From the NCBI GenBank assembly GCA_026315105.1, contig CM048750.1, forward strand, positions 75,568,297-75,632,296: a stretch of 64,000 nt of DNA, in the 5' to 3' direction. The notes beneath the pieces are model-generated. The model was not told the origin of the DNA, made no database searches, and worked only from the letters and a program-made list of their open reading frames with translations. Origin of the DNA: Locusta migratoria (taxonomy: Eukaryota > Arthropoda > Insecta > Orthoptera > Acrididae). Every line of letters begins with the position of its first letter. The stretch's first letter is position 1. Shown here piece after piece: positions 22,105 through 32,176 of the stretch. Position numbers and translations under genes: made by a program.

Positions 22105-24291
22105 ATGAACAAGATTTTAAGAAGTGCTGGTGCTGCCATTGTTAAAGAGAGGATCCGTTTTACTCGACGACAGTTAGATCTTGTTTCTGAAGAACTTTAT
22201 CGTCTGCACCTGAAGATAGCTGTGGATTTACCCTGTCATTCATGGTACTGGATAGATGGTATAACGTGGGCTAAAGCAGATTGGATTCATGAGGTGTCTA
22301 CATCAAGACAGACTGCAAAGTTTGACCGGCTTGAGACCCCTTCGCAACAAGATACTGTTATTCGACGCTCCGTTGTTAATATGACGGGTAGAGATTTGGA
22401 CGATGCTACGATGTTGGTCTTAGGTAAAGGACTAAACTTTGCACCAACGCCAAAGGTTTTACCAATACCTTCGTTTATCAGTGCCGTTGAAGAAGCTGTT
22501 CGACCACTCTCCACGGATTCAGCAGATGAAATAAGACGTGAAACCTGCCGTGCTGTAATGAAGGCTCGCCCTCAAAGAAGTAATATTTCTGTGGCAGAGA
22601 GGGATGCACTACGTAAACTTCGCCAGGATACCGAGACAGTAGTTCTTCCAGCTGACAAAGGAAATGCAACTGTTTTAATGACTCGTGAAGACTACCATGA
22701 TAAAATGTATAGTTTACTGACTGACAGCACATACCGAAAGCTTACTAAAGACCCCACAAATAAGGTAGTGAGGAAGACTATATCACTTCTGAACGCCTCC
22801 ACCTTGCCTCCAGAAGTTGTGAGAAGATTAAAACCAAGTGGTGCGGTTCCTCCAACACTCTATGGACTTCCAAAGATCCACAAAAAGGATGTCCCATTGC
22901 GTCCTATAGTAAGCAACATTGGCTCTCCTAACTATGATTGTGCCAAACATTTAGCGTCGTTATTAAGGCCATTAGTAGGAAAATGTGCTCATCACATACG
23001 TAACTCCGCTGACTTCATTGCCAAACTAAAATCTTTGAAATTGGACAGCTCTGACTTGTTAGTCAGTTTTGATGTAGTGTCCTTATTTACCAAGGTTCCT
23101 CTTTCAGACTCATTATCTCTTATTGGCAAGAACTTTGACAAAGAGATTTCAGCTTTGTTTAAACATGTTATGACCTCAACATATTTTTTATTCAATAACG
23201 AGTTCTTTGAACAAACTGACGGTGTCGCCATGGGTAGTCCCTTGTCCCCTTTGGTGGCCAATATGTTTATGGAGGACTTCGAGGAAAGGATGCTGGAATC
23301 TGCCAAATTGAAGCCCACAGTGTTCTGGAGGTATGTTGATGACACATTTGTTGTGTGGCCTCACGGTGAAGATAAGTTACAAGAATTTTTAAATCACCTG
23401 AATTCCATCCATAACCAAATCCAGTTTACAATGGAAGTCGAAAAAGATGGATGCCTTCCATTTCTGGATGTGATGGTACGACGTAAAGACGATGGCACCT
23501 TGGGACATTCAGTATATAGGAAACCTACGCATACTGATTTATACTTACATGCAAATAGCTGTCATCATCCATCCCAGACGATGAGTGTTCTTAGAACACT
23601 GGTCCATAGAGCACACGTCATTGCTGATGAGAGCAGTCTGCAGGACGAGCTTCTACACCTGAAGAGAGTCTTTGAAGCAAACGGGTACTCTCCACAACAG
23701 ATACATAAGGCACTACGTACAAAGCCAACGGTACACGAAAAGAATATGGAAGATGATACAAAAAGTTTTAAATCTATGGCTTTTCTGCCATATGTTGGGA
23801 GCCTGTCTTCGAAAATCGGACGGATTATGAACAAACACGATGTTAAAGTGATTTTTCGACCCCCACCAAAGACAGCAGCACTTTTGGGTTCTAACAAGGA
23901 TGATTTGGAGCTCCGGAAGGACGGGGTTTACAAGATCCCATGTGAATGTGGCCTTTCGTACATAGGACAGACGACACGTACAGTGCAGGAAAGATGCACG
24001 GAACACCAGAGATATACCCGTCTTTTACAATCAAATAAATCGGCAGTGGCAGAGCACTGTATTGATACTGGTCACTCCATGACGTACGAAAACGTCAAAA
24101 TTTTAGCTTCCACTTCATCTTTCTGGGACTCAGTAGTGAAAGAAGCAATAGAAATTCGTTTGGGGACGAATTTGATTAACAGGGACAGTGGCTTCACTTT
24201 AGATAAATCATGGAATCCGGCACTTTCTTTAATAAATTTACAAAGACGCCACCACAGCACAGATAATAATACATCGATATCTCCGCAGTAA
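22105..24291 (+). CDS. Penelope-like reverse transcriptase with GIY-YIG endonuclease
   Basis: A 728-codon frame free of stops; the first ATG (MNKILRSAGAA) is at 22105. The frame opens slightly upstream, with TTG at 22096, close to the arm junction at 22082, so a few N-terminal codons may be missing. In order: an N-terminal region, the Penelope block LYGLPKIHKKDVPLRPIVS, motif A SFDVVSLFTKVPL near residue 320, motif B GVAMGSPLSPLVANMF, catalytic YVDD at residues 410-413, a post-RT linker, and GIY-YIG (GVYKIPC from residue 607, YIG at 619-621) with a CxC pair between and EAIEI/N residues after. Known PLE enzymes nick DNA and prime reverse transcription there. All RT and nuclease signature residues appear present, so activity is plausible but unproven. 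No promoter was identified; the arm junction removes the usual 5' region. Confidence 0.92.
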   Translation: MNKILRSAGAAIVKERIRFTRRQLDLVSEELYRLHLKIAVDLPCHSWYWIDGITWAKADWIHEVSTSRQTAKFDRLETPSQQDTVIRRSVVNMTGRDLDDATMLVLGKGLNFAPTPKVLPIPSFISAVEEAVRPLSTDSADEIRRETCRAVMKARPQRSNISVAERDALRKLRQDTETVVLPADKGNATVLMTREDYHDKMYSLLTDSTYRKLTKDPTNKVVRKTISLLNASTLPPEVVRRLKPSGAVPPTLYGLPKIHKKDVPLRPIVSNIGSPNYDCAKHLASLLRPLVGKCAHHIRNSADFIAKLKSLKLDSSDLLVSFDVVSLFTKVPLSDSLSLIGKNFDKEISALFKHVMTSTYFLFNNEFFEQTDGVAMGSPLSPLVANMFMEDFEERMLESAKLKPTVFWRYVDDTFVVWPHGEDKLQEFLNHLNSIHNQIQFTMEVEKDGCLPFLDVMVRRKDDGTLGHSVYRKPTHTDLYLHANSCHHPSQTMSVLRTLVHRAHVIADESSLQDELLHLKRVFEANGYSPQQIHKALRTKPTVHEKNMEDDTKSFKSMAFLPYVGSLSSKIGRIMNKHDVKVIFRPPPKTAALLGSNKDDLELRKDGVYKIPCECGLSYIGQTTRTVQERCTEHQRYTRLLQSNKSAVAEHCIDTGHSMTYENVKILASTSSFWDSVVKEAIEIRLGTNLINRDSGFTLDKSWNPALSLINLQRRHHSTDNNTSISPQ

Positions 24292-24447
24292 TCGATCATG
24301 CAGCCACAGACATAATTTACATACACGGGTACTTCCTTGCCGCCGAGTAACGTCTTTGGCGCCTTGTCGTATCTGTGGCCGCATGCGCAGTAGCGCGGCC
24401 CGCGCGTATATAATCACGAAGCGTGTGCTGGAGCGTCAGTCTTCGAC

Positions 24448-24494
24448 TCGTCTCTGAAGATGGCTGAACGTTTCTCAGCCGAAATATTAGAAGA
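24448..24494 (+). ncRNA. Hammerhead ribozyme motif, PLE-2 plus arm
   Basis: Core CTGAAGA is at 24454-24460, then an unpaired T, a 6-bp stem II GGCTGA/TCAGCC (24462-24467 and 24475-24480) with a 7-nt loop, and GAAA at 24481-24484. Stem III is the palindrome ATAT (24484-24487) and predicted cleavage is after T24488. Stem I is TCT/AGA, then a G-A mismatch, then two pairs. It has the same layout as the PLE-1 motif although stem II and stem III sequences differ, which supports a conserved RNA fold. Confidence 0.82.
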
Positions 24495-24565
24495 AGAAAA
24501 CTTTATGCGGCTGCACGCCCGAAACTTCTTTGAACAGTCATTGCGCCGCGAAAACATGAAGATTC

Positions 24566-24579
24566 ACATATCAATGTAG
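24566..24579. repeat. Right target-site duplication of PLE-2
   Basis: Second copy of ACATATCAATGTAG, immediately after the 3' tail. Confidence 0.88.
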
Positions 24580-24679
24580 TGTTTGTGACTGTTCTGAAGC
24601 GTAATAAGAGACTAGATTTGCATCCGTTTGAGAGTAAGGAAACGACCTAGGTAGGACTGAAGCTGTGATGACTGCCCTT

Positions 24680-24770
24680 AGACTCGCACAGGTACCTCAC
24701 TTGGTAGAGCACTTTACCATGAAATTCGAAGGTTCAGGGTTCGAATCTCGGTCTCACACACTGCCAGGGA
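24680..24770 (+). repeat. tRNA-like SINE head
   Basis: CACTTGGTAGAGCACTTTAC (A-box-like) and GGTTCAGGGTTCGAATCTCG (B-box) have tRNA spacing and resemble the head at 40484-40555. The D-arm and acceptor pairing are degraded. A (CA)n tract follows at 24832-24873. Confidence 0.6.
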
Positions 24771-24829
24771 GGTGGAAAAGAAACACGATGTTGTTGCGCT
24801 GTACCACCAGCAGACGACAAGTAGCTGCA

Positions 24830-24875
<46 letters not shown>

Positions 24876-25165
24876 TCTCATTAGTTCAAGCACAGGCGAG
24901 GTAGTGGAAGGAATCTGATAAATCGAGTGACAATATACACAGGGTGGTCCATTGATAGTGACAGGGCCAAATATCTCACGAAATAAGCACAAAACGAAAA
25001 AAAAAAAAAAAAAAAAAAACATTTTTCGTATCCAGAAAGGCCCATACAGGACCTTGAACATGTGGTCGTGCATTACCCTGCTGAAATGTAGGGTTTCGCA
25101 GGGATCGAATGAAGGGGGAAAACAGGTGACGCTATGGTTGGCCCGCTAGATGGCGCTGCCATAGG

Positions 25166-25999
25166 TTGAAACGTGTCCATAAAAAATTATTTTGTAAGAA
25201 AATGTCCAATATTGTGCCTCCTGTTTTGTATCGAGTAACTTGCTTGCAAGAAAATGTATAATATCGCTTCTACTGTATGTATCGATATGTGTCCTTTATG
25301 AAGTTTCATCTTTGGCAAAGATCATGTATTGCATAGCATTGTGGTTCGCACTGAGAGAGAGTAGCACTAGTGGTTCAGCTCGCTTAGAGAGCGGTTGGGT
25401 TGTGTGTATGGCTCCGATGTAGAGCAGAGGCTGCTTTGCCAGCAAGTCAGAAGTTGTATTATGTAGGTAATGTAATGCTGATTATTAATAATAAGTAACT
25501 TAAACTTTCTTTCATCTTTCATTTACGTAGTTAGAAAATTAACCTACTTCCTTCATTTGATAATTAATTATTAGTGGATTTAAAGTGCAGTATTGATGTG
25601 AATAATATTGTTGAACGGATTTCATTATTGGTGCCATAGTAAATGATAGTTAATTGACTATGATACTAAATTGATACTAAATTTCAATAATTAGAAACTG
25701 ATCTGCATAAAATTCTCACAGTCAAGCATTAAGAAAGTGATTTGTGGTTTTTTTTAATATCTTTCTCGCAGTCAAAATTTTTGAGTATAGTCAGTGTCTG
25801 TTTCAAAAGGCTACATGTCACAGTTGTTTTGTTAAAAATATCCGTTGCGCACATAATCAGTTTCATGCACTGTTTCTCACTTAATAGCATATACATCAGT
25901 ATCAGGGCCATAATTAAACCAAATTGCTGTGTCAAGGAACAATTTGTTGTCTGATCTAACGATAGGTTCAACATCCACAACACACGTACAGCTTTTAAG
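25166..25999 (+). repeat. Dispersed repeat R, copy 2, nested in the DNA transposon
   Basis: The transposon left arm breaks after GCTGCCATAGG (about 25165) and resumes at GGTCAAACGAATATCAGCTGC (about 26000), as the uninterrupted right arm shows. The ~830 bp between them aligns with 12580-13400. No ORF. The end sequences do not identify the class. Confidence 0.62.
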
Positions 26000-26305
26000 G
26001 TCAAACGAATATCAGCTGCATATTTCTAAATAGGTACCCCCATTTATACTACATATTCGTCTAGTACGTAAATAAATATGAATGTTTTATTTGGGAACGC
26101 TTTTGTCGCTTGTTGATAGGTGGCGCTGTAATATTCACAAACATATTGCTCACAATTTTAGACGAACAGTGGGTTTTTAAATTAAAACACAGAACGTAGG
26201 CAAGTTTGAAATTTATTTCGGTTGTTCCAGTGTGTTCCTTTTGTGAAATTATCATACATTATGAGAACGCATGCTGTTACTGTGTGATTACCTGTAATTA
26301 CCTCA

Positions 26306-27356
26306 TGACTTAAATAAATAATCAAAATGATGACCTGCAACTTCAATGCATTTGGCAATACGCGTAACGAAATTCCTATCAACAGCGAGTAGTTCGACTT
26401 CATTAACGTTCTCACATGCATTGAAAATGCGCTGACGCATGTTTTCACGCGTTGTCGGTGAATCACGATAGCAAATATCCTTCAATTTTCCCCACAGAAA
26501 GAAATCCGGGGATATAAGATCCGGTGAAAGTGCGGGCAATGGTATGATGCTTCTACGACCAATCTACAAGTCATTAAATATTCCATTTAAGACCGCTTCA
26601 GCTGCACGCGGGCCATGTGTGTGCGACATCCATCATGTTTCAAATACATCACCATTCTCTCATGCAGTGAAATATCTTGTAGTAAAATCGGTAGAACATT
26701 ACGTAAGAAATCAGCATACATTGCACCATTTAGATTGCTATCGACAAAATAGGGGCCAATTATTCTTCCTCCCATAACGCCGCACCATACATTATCCCGC
26801 GAAGTTCGATGATATTCCACTTGTCGTAGCCATCGTGAGTTTTCCATTGCAATAGTATATATTATGGAGGTTTACGTTACCTCTGTTTGTGAATGACGCT
26901 TCGTCACTAAACAGTACGCGTGAAAAAATCTGTTATCGTCCTGTAATTTATTTTGTACCCAGTGGCAAAACTGTACACGACATTCAAAGTCTTCGCCATG
27001 CAAATCCTGGTGCACAGAAATATGGTACGGGTGAAATTTATGTTGTTGTAGAATTCTCAACTCTGACGTTTTTGAGATTCCTGCTCAATTTGTCTGTTAC
27101 CGATATTAGCCGCAACTGCAGCCAAAACATTTACTTGGGCATCATTTGTTGCAGGTTGTGGTTGACCTTTCACTTGTGGCTGAACACTTCCTGTCTCTTT
27201 AAATAACGTAACTATCCGACGAAAGGTCCGGACACTTGGATGATGTCTTTCAGGATAACGATCAAATACATATCACAAGCCCGTTGAGCATTTTGATCAG
27301 AATAGCCATACATAAATGCCATATCGACCTATTCTGCAATTGGTAAACGGTCCATT
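26306..27356 (-). pseudogene. Decayed transposase gene (IS630/Tc1-mariner type)
   Basis: The coding start is MDRLPIAE at 27356. Downstream pieces in order are SDQNAQRACDMY, KFHPYHISVHQDLHGEDFE, the NSRWLRQVEYHRTSRDNVWC block, GRIIGPYFVDSNLNGAMYAD, HDGCRTHMARVQ, SPDFFLWGKLKDICYRDSP and RIAKCIEVAGHHFD. This order and the FLWGxLKD/CIEVxGxHF ending are typical of a transposase common in arthropod genomes. At least four frameshifts or stops break it (for example an in-frame stop right after MDRLPIAE), so no active enzyme is encoded. Confidence 0.82.
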
Positions 27357-27819
27357 TTAACACGAGTAATCATGAAGCAAATACCGCTCGCACTGGCGAA
27401 ATGTTACGCTATACCACGCACTTTTTCGTTTGTGACTCTTACAGCGCCATCTATCACAAAGCGAGAAAAGTGTTCCAAATAAAACATTCATATTTATTTA
27501 CGTACTAGACGAAATGTAATAAAAATGTAGGTACCTATTTTTAAAAAATGCAGTTGATTTCCGTTTACCTATGGTAGCGCCATCTAGCGGGTAAACCATA
27601 GCGCTATCTGTTTTTCCCCTTCAAGCTAGAAAAGTGTTGTTCTTTGTGGTTTTTTCGTTTGATGCTTATTTCGTGAGATATTTGGCCCGGTCACTATCAA
27701 TGGACCTCCCTGTATAATCATGTTTGTGGGTTATACAAAATACCAAGGGCATATAATTACGTCGCATAAAACGTTGGCTGATCAAATGGCTTACACAGCT
27801 CGCAGTGCTCAGTACTTTT

Positions 27820-27935
27820 TCTACATCTACATATTTAATCTGCAAGTAACAATTAAGGGTCTGGCAGAGAGTTAAGCGAACCGCTTTCATGATATTTTTC
27901 TACCGCTCCCTCCTCTAATAACAAGCAGGAAAAAG
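27820..27935 (-). repeat. CR1-like LINE 3' end fragment
   Basis: TCTACATCTACATATTTAAT followed by CTGCAAGTAAC and CTGGCAGAGAGTTAAGCGAACC matches the 3' terminal segment of the CR1-like element at 58320 and of the fragment at 33382. Non-coding. Confidence 0.7.
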
Positions 27936-28239
27936 GTATAAATTACCACAAATATGTTCGAGTCGGCTAGGAAGAATCTGCCTACATATTTTATAACGCT
28001 CTTTCACTGTCCATTACAGTACTGGTTCGCCCTGACAAGTAGAAAGATTTCTTGCTTCAAAGACAATGAGTGTTATAAAACAAAGGAATGTGCTGCAGTG
28101 GCAGAAATCGAATTAGGGTGTTAACCACATTTTTCTCAACACAGACGCTTTCCTGTAAGTTAATTTATTGCGTATTGAAAACAAAATTGTTCATCCCTTT
28201 GAAAAATGTACTTAAAACAGATAAATCAACAAATAAATG

Positions 28240-28421
28240 TCGCGGAGGCATGGCCGTTCACGTTGAGACGCGATGCTCCGATTCGCGAGGCTGCTCCCCG
28301 TGGGAGTTTCGAATCCTTCCTCGGGTATGGATGTTTGTGCTGTTAGTTTATCAGTAGTTTTTAAGTTTAGGGACTGATGACCCTGCAGTTAAATCCCATA
28401 AGCCTAACAAACTTTTGAACT
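28240..28421 (+). repeat. SINE-B variant with 8 bp TSD
   Basis: The head is diverged (CGCGGAGGCATGGCCGTTCA) but the body GTTTAGGGACTGATGACC and the ending AAGCCTAACAAACTTTTGAAC are SINE-B. AATAAATG flanks both sides (28232-28239 and 28422-28429). Confidence 0.78.
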
Positions 28422-28429
28422 AATAAATG

Positions 28430-29859
28430 ATTCGGATGAATTATTAAGAAATTAACCAAAGGAGTTCATTTACAGTCACAAATATCAATGAGTAGATATG
28501 ACAGTTTACAAATATGAACACTAAGTTTTATGAAAACCATAAACATAATTCTATATTCTGTAGAAGTTTTGGCTTATTTTACTCAATCTCAACATTGCAA
28601 AGTGTAGTACACTGCTCTTCTCTAGGCTACACTACAAAAAGAAATACTGAAACTGGAAAATTATGAACCTGCAATAGATTTTTACTTATGCTCCCACATA
28701 TCACTTTAGTACACACTCATTGGAGAAGCTTACACACGTCTGGCAGATCTGTTTAGTCTGCAACACTTCGCTGTCTTATGCATCTGTATCGATCTTTTAA
28801 AAACCTATCAAGTCTACAAAATGCCTTTGGCTAACGTACTTTAGTAACAAACTGACCTAATGATTAAAACTACATTCTAGAGACACTATACAGCAATAAG
28901 GCTTGTGAAAATTCTCTCCTCTACATGGCCTATGCAGTTCGTTACATAGTCTTTAGTTTGGTGACCTACAACACTTTCACACCCCCCCCCCCCGCCTCCC
29001 CACAGTGAAATGACGAATCACCAATCTGGCCACTACCCTGCAAATATCTCAGCCAATAAGCCTCAATCGGGGTTGCCAATCTTTACTTTGCCTAACATTT
29101 TTTCCATCTCTCTCCACACAAACAACTAGGAAATTTCCTAATTGCCTTGTTTGGGCTTCCAACTGTGCTCTTTCGACTTGGGAACAGGTCTGTTTATCTG
29201 AGACTTCATCTCTGTCATGGCATATCTTTAGCAAAACTATTAGCAGAATATTTTTAAGACCGACCGCAGATGTCTGCTAGTGGGATATGTAGGACCCATT
29301 CCTTTTTCTGAATGCACATGTGCTTTTAAACTTCACACAAATATACATTCATTTTATTTTAAAAGCTTTAGAACACTGGTGTTCCAGAGATCGGTAAAAA
29401 TTGTAAGGTAAACTCTGTAACTATTTATAACACAAACTGCCACTAATTCCCACTTCTCTGTTTCAAAATTGCTTTCCGTTTAACATTTATCCAACGGTAC
29501 CAGTTTCAGCCAGTTTATGGGCGTATTTTTTTCCGAAATTTTCTGTTTTTACAGGAACCTTAGTAACACTTCTCGCAATCACATTTTGTGTTCAAATTTC
29601 ACCCCGGTGAAACAGGTAGTAGCAGTCAAGGCGGGAAGGACATAAAATTCCAGGTGTGGCTCGATCGCCGCTTCACTGTTGTGGGCGGCACAGTAGTTCT
29701 GTGCGCCTGCAGATTGCTGGTGTGGCTGATACATTGTATTCCTATCATATGATGGAACTATACTCACATGTATAGTTATGGCATGCAGTTAAATATGTGC
29801 GTGGTACTGTCTAGTGCTGTAGACGAAAATAAAATAAAAATAAAACCAGCTGAAAGTAA
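28430..29859. other. No gene recognised
   Basis: AT-rich DNA. Poly-C is at about 28983-28994. No family motif in any frame. Confidence 0.45.
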
Positions 29860-30085
29860 AATTTATGGTTGAAATATGGCGACCTTTGAAAATAAAGCAG
29901 GGAAATGGTTTATCCCCACTCCTTTTCAACTGTGTTATGGAGAAAATCGTAAGAATATCGAACGAAATTCTGAAAGAATCCAAAATATTGCCACTCGTGC
30001 TGGCGAAAAACAAAGCTGTAGCAATAAATTGTCTAGTATTTGCAGATGACTTTCCCATACTTTCAGGAAGCCTTACTTACGCTCT
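29860..30085 (+). pseudogene. LINE-B reverse transcriptase fragment
   Basis: QGNGLSPLLFNCVMEKIVR followed after about 30 residues by INCLVFADDFPILSGS: the region from RT motif B (QGDGLSPLLFN) to motif C with FADD. About 70 residues survive without a stop, and flanking RT is missing. The same LINE family appears at 57545-58310. Confidence 0.75.
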
Positions 30086-30159
30086 AACCTATCAGAGGCA
30101 CTTGTGTTTACTTCGAGTATATACCTCTGGCACGAATTTGATTCACTGTATGTTTTTAG

Positions 30160-30545
30160 AATTTCTTGCTCTCGTCTCAATTGTTCAAATGTTTGTAATA
30201 CTATTGGATCAAACCGCTTTGCTCATCGGCCCCTAGGGTTCCAAACAACTTAAACTAACTTACACCACAGACAACACACATGCATCATCCATGTCAGAGG
30301 GAGGACTCTCATTTCCAGTGCAGTTCTTAGGGGACCTAATATTTTCCTTATAATTCTTCTTTCTAATATTTCTAATTTATAAAGGTTGTAATTCAGTGCT
30401 AGATATTCACTGGCACTCAAGGATTCTCGTTTCACTACTGTGTTGTAGTGCTTTATTTTAAGTTTTGTTGACAAGCACTTTTTGTTGGAAGTATTCTTAG
30501 TTATCTCCTTGATAGCACATTTTTCTAAACCATTTTCTTGAACTG
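30160..30545 (-). repeat. SINE/LINE composite repeat, copy 1
   Basis: The left part (30180-30320) is a diverged, head-truncated tRNA-SINE in reverse (CAAATGTTTGTAATACTATT, GGAGGACTCTCAT). It is fused to a LINE-B ORF2 C-terminal fragment on the minus strand (STKLKIKHYNTVVKRESLSA, LEILERRIIRKILGP). The same fusion, with the same join, occurs at 34302-34690, so the composite pre-dates duplication. Confidence 0.75.
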
Positions 30546-30715
30546 TCTCATCCCATTATTGGAATTTCTTTAACTTTTCTATTTGACCAATAACTGTTAC
30601 TAAAAACTGCGGGACAGTTTCTATATTCGTCAAAAATTTTGTTTTCTCGTCAAGATTCTCAAGCCTATATTGGCTGTCTTTTCAAGGAGACTGACATGCA
30701 TTACTGCATCTGTAA

Positions 30716-30790
30716 GTCTATTAGTTTATCAGTAGTTTGTAAGTTTAGGGAGTTGATGACCCCGCAGTTAAGTTCCATAAGCTTAACCTG
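30716..30790 (+). repeat. SINE-B 3' fragment
   Basis: AGTTTATCAGTAGTTTGTAAG, then GGGAGTTGATGACCCCGCAG and CCATAAGCTTAACC, is the body end of SINE-B. The head is missing. Confidence 0.7.
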
Positions 30791-31110
30791 GTTCTGAAAG
30801 GCGTCCTGCATGACATACGTCAACCGAATGAGACTATCATTTCCGAGTTTGTCTTAGTCGGATGAGTTATCTTAACCACCGTTTCGCCACATAGTGAGCC
30901 TTTTCACTTTAATATCTTCCGTTCTCTGCAGCATTTCCTGAATGGCAAACGCCTCACTCATTTTGGGACTGCAGACTGAGCCTCGAAGTCCTCGTCATTC
31001 TAAAAAAGCTTCACATTCTGAAAGAATGGTATTTATAATAAATGTTATAGTCAGTGCGAGTCAACAGCCATGAAATACTTTATAAAATAAATCTTAAAAT
31101 CATCACCTGC

Positions 31111-31330
31111 TCATTAATTCCTTAAAAATCGACTAGCTTTGGTCGTAGATCATCATCATGAAAAAAAAAAAGATAATGTATTAAAACAGCAGAGCAAAGT
31201 GCGTTAAATAAATCTGGTTTTATGTAGGCTTGACTAGTGTGATACTTAAATATGAGAGTTTTATTTTTTGTGAAATTGACTTTTGCTATTATCAGCCAGA
31301 TTTATTTTATTTCATGCATTTTTCTAACCT

Positions 31331-31390
<60 letters not shown>

Positions 31391-31439
31391 CATGTTGATA
31401 GTCTACCACCGAAATTAGTTGATCATTAAGGAATTAATA
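31111..31439. mobile_element. MITE-like inverted-repeat element with poly-A/T arms
   Basis: The left end CATTAATTCCTTAAAAATCG and the right end ATCATTAAGGAATTAAT are inverted over ~55 bp, with the same order of words (GACTAGCTTTGGTCGTAGA and TCTACCACCGAAATTAG) reaching inward to poly-A (31159-31169) and poly-T (31332-31390). No coding capacity. It could also be two inverted retroposon tails. Confidence 0.55.
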
Positions 31440-32176
31440 AAACAGTTGATGAATCGTCCACACACAACAGTGATGTCAGTAATAATGATGTAAAGTGCAG
31501 GAAATAAGCAGTTTGTTTACAAAATCAATCCATTTGAAATTTATTTTGCCTTCCTTGTGTGCGAATTAGACAGGCAGGCAACCATCACGCCGTAGCCGTG
31601 CTGCACGGAGGTCTGTTCCCAGGCGTTCAGGCGTTGCTTACCCAGTATATTACTCGATACTACTCACCTCGCACGACTAACAATTTCCATACACATTCGT
31701 TAAACCTGTCTCTGCTCTGTGTGCTTGTCCGAAGACGACACCTAGCTTATGACACCAAAACACGCACAAGCTTGTGACGAACAGAGGCGCACGGGAAACT
31801 CTGTAGCGGCTTAGCTAAGCTACTCTGACATTACTTCGGCTCGCAATAAATGTATTAGTTCTACATTATTCGAAGAAATGAAACGGTTATATGCATCAGG
31901 TGGCGCACGGACGCCGCTCTCATAAATTTTATGCTCACCGCATTCGAAAGTGCTACAACGGTTACCTCGTTGGTGCCGTCCAAAGCGGAACCTCCACCAT
32001 ATGCATGCGTTTTCCTTCAAGTTCTCATTAGGTCGGGTGGCCGTCTGTTTGTAGATTGAGTGTGGTCTCATAGTGAAACAAGTAACAACTGCAGATTACT
32101 CCAAAGAAGAATACACATATATGACACTTATCTATGGGTAAACGCACAGCAATGCAGATGAGACCCGATTATTGTA

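Larger units (their letters stand above)
21029..24565. mobile_element. PLE-2: Penelope-like element with inverted 5' fragment
   Basis: The long plus arm (about 22083-24565) carries an intact ORF. In front of it lies an inverted fragment (21029-22082) that matches the plus arm at 24534-23481 over 1054 bp without length difference and with only a handful of substitutions. The plus arm alone continues past the match for 31 nt (24535-24565) to the right TSD. The inverted arm starts at the 5' end of the ORF copy, so the two are head to head. The family differs from PLE-1 in protein sequence and untranslated regions. Full arms, an open ORF and a perfect TSD make this the youngest large insertion in the window. 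Confidence 0.93.
24938..27714 (-). mobile_element. IS630/Tc1-mariner-type DNA transposon with nested insert
   Basis: Terminal inverted repeats extend over at least 50 bp: ACAGGGTGGTCCATTGATAG at the left, and its counterpart TATCAATGGACCTCCCTGTA at the right, flanked by TA. Subterminal blocks also pair (GCTAGATGGCGCTGCCATAGG near 25148 with its complement near 27575, and the GGTACCCCCATT region at 26035 with 27530). The minus strand holds the transposase gene. The left arm is split by repeat R at about 25166-25999. A poly-A tract lies at 24999-25019 inside the left TIR. Confidence 0.82.

Noticed and set aside
31230..31418. Phe-rich short protein
   Set aside because: Translation of the poly-T tract.
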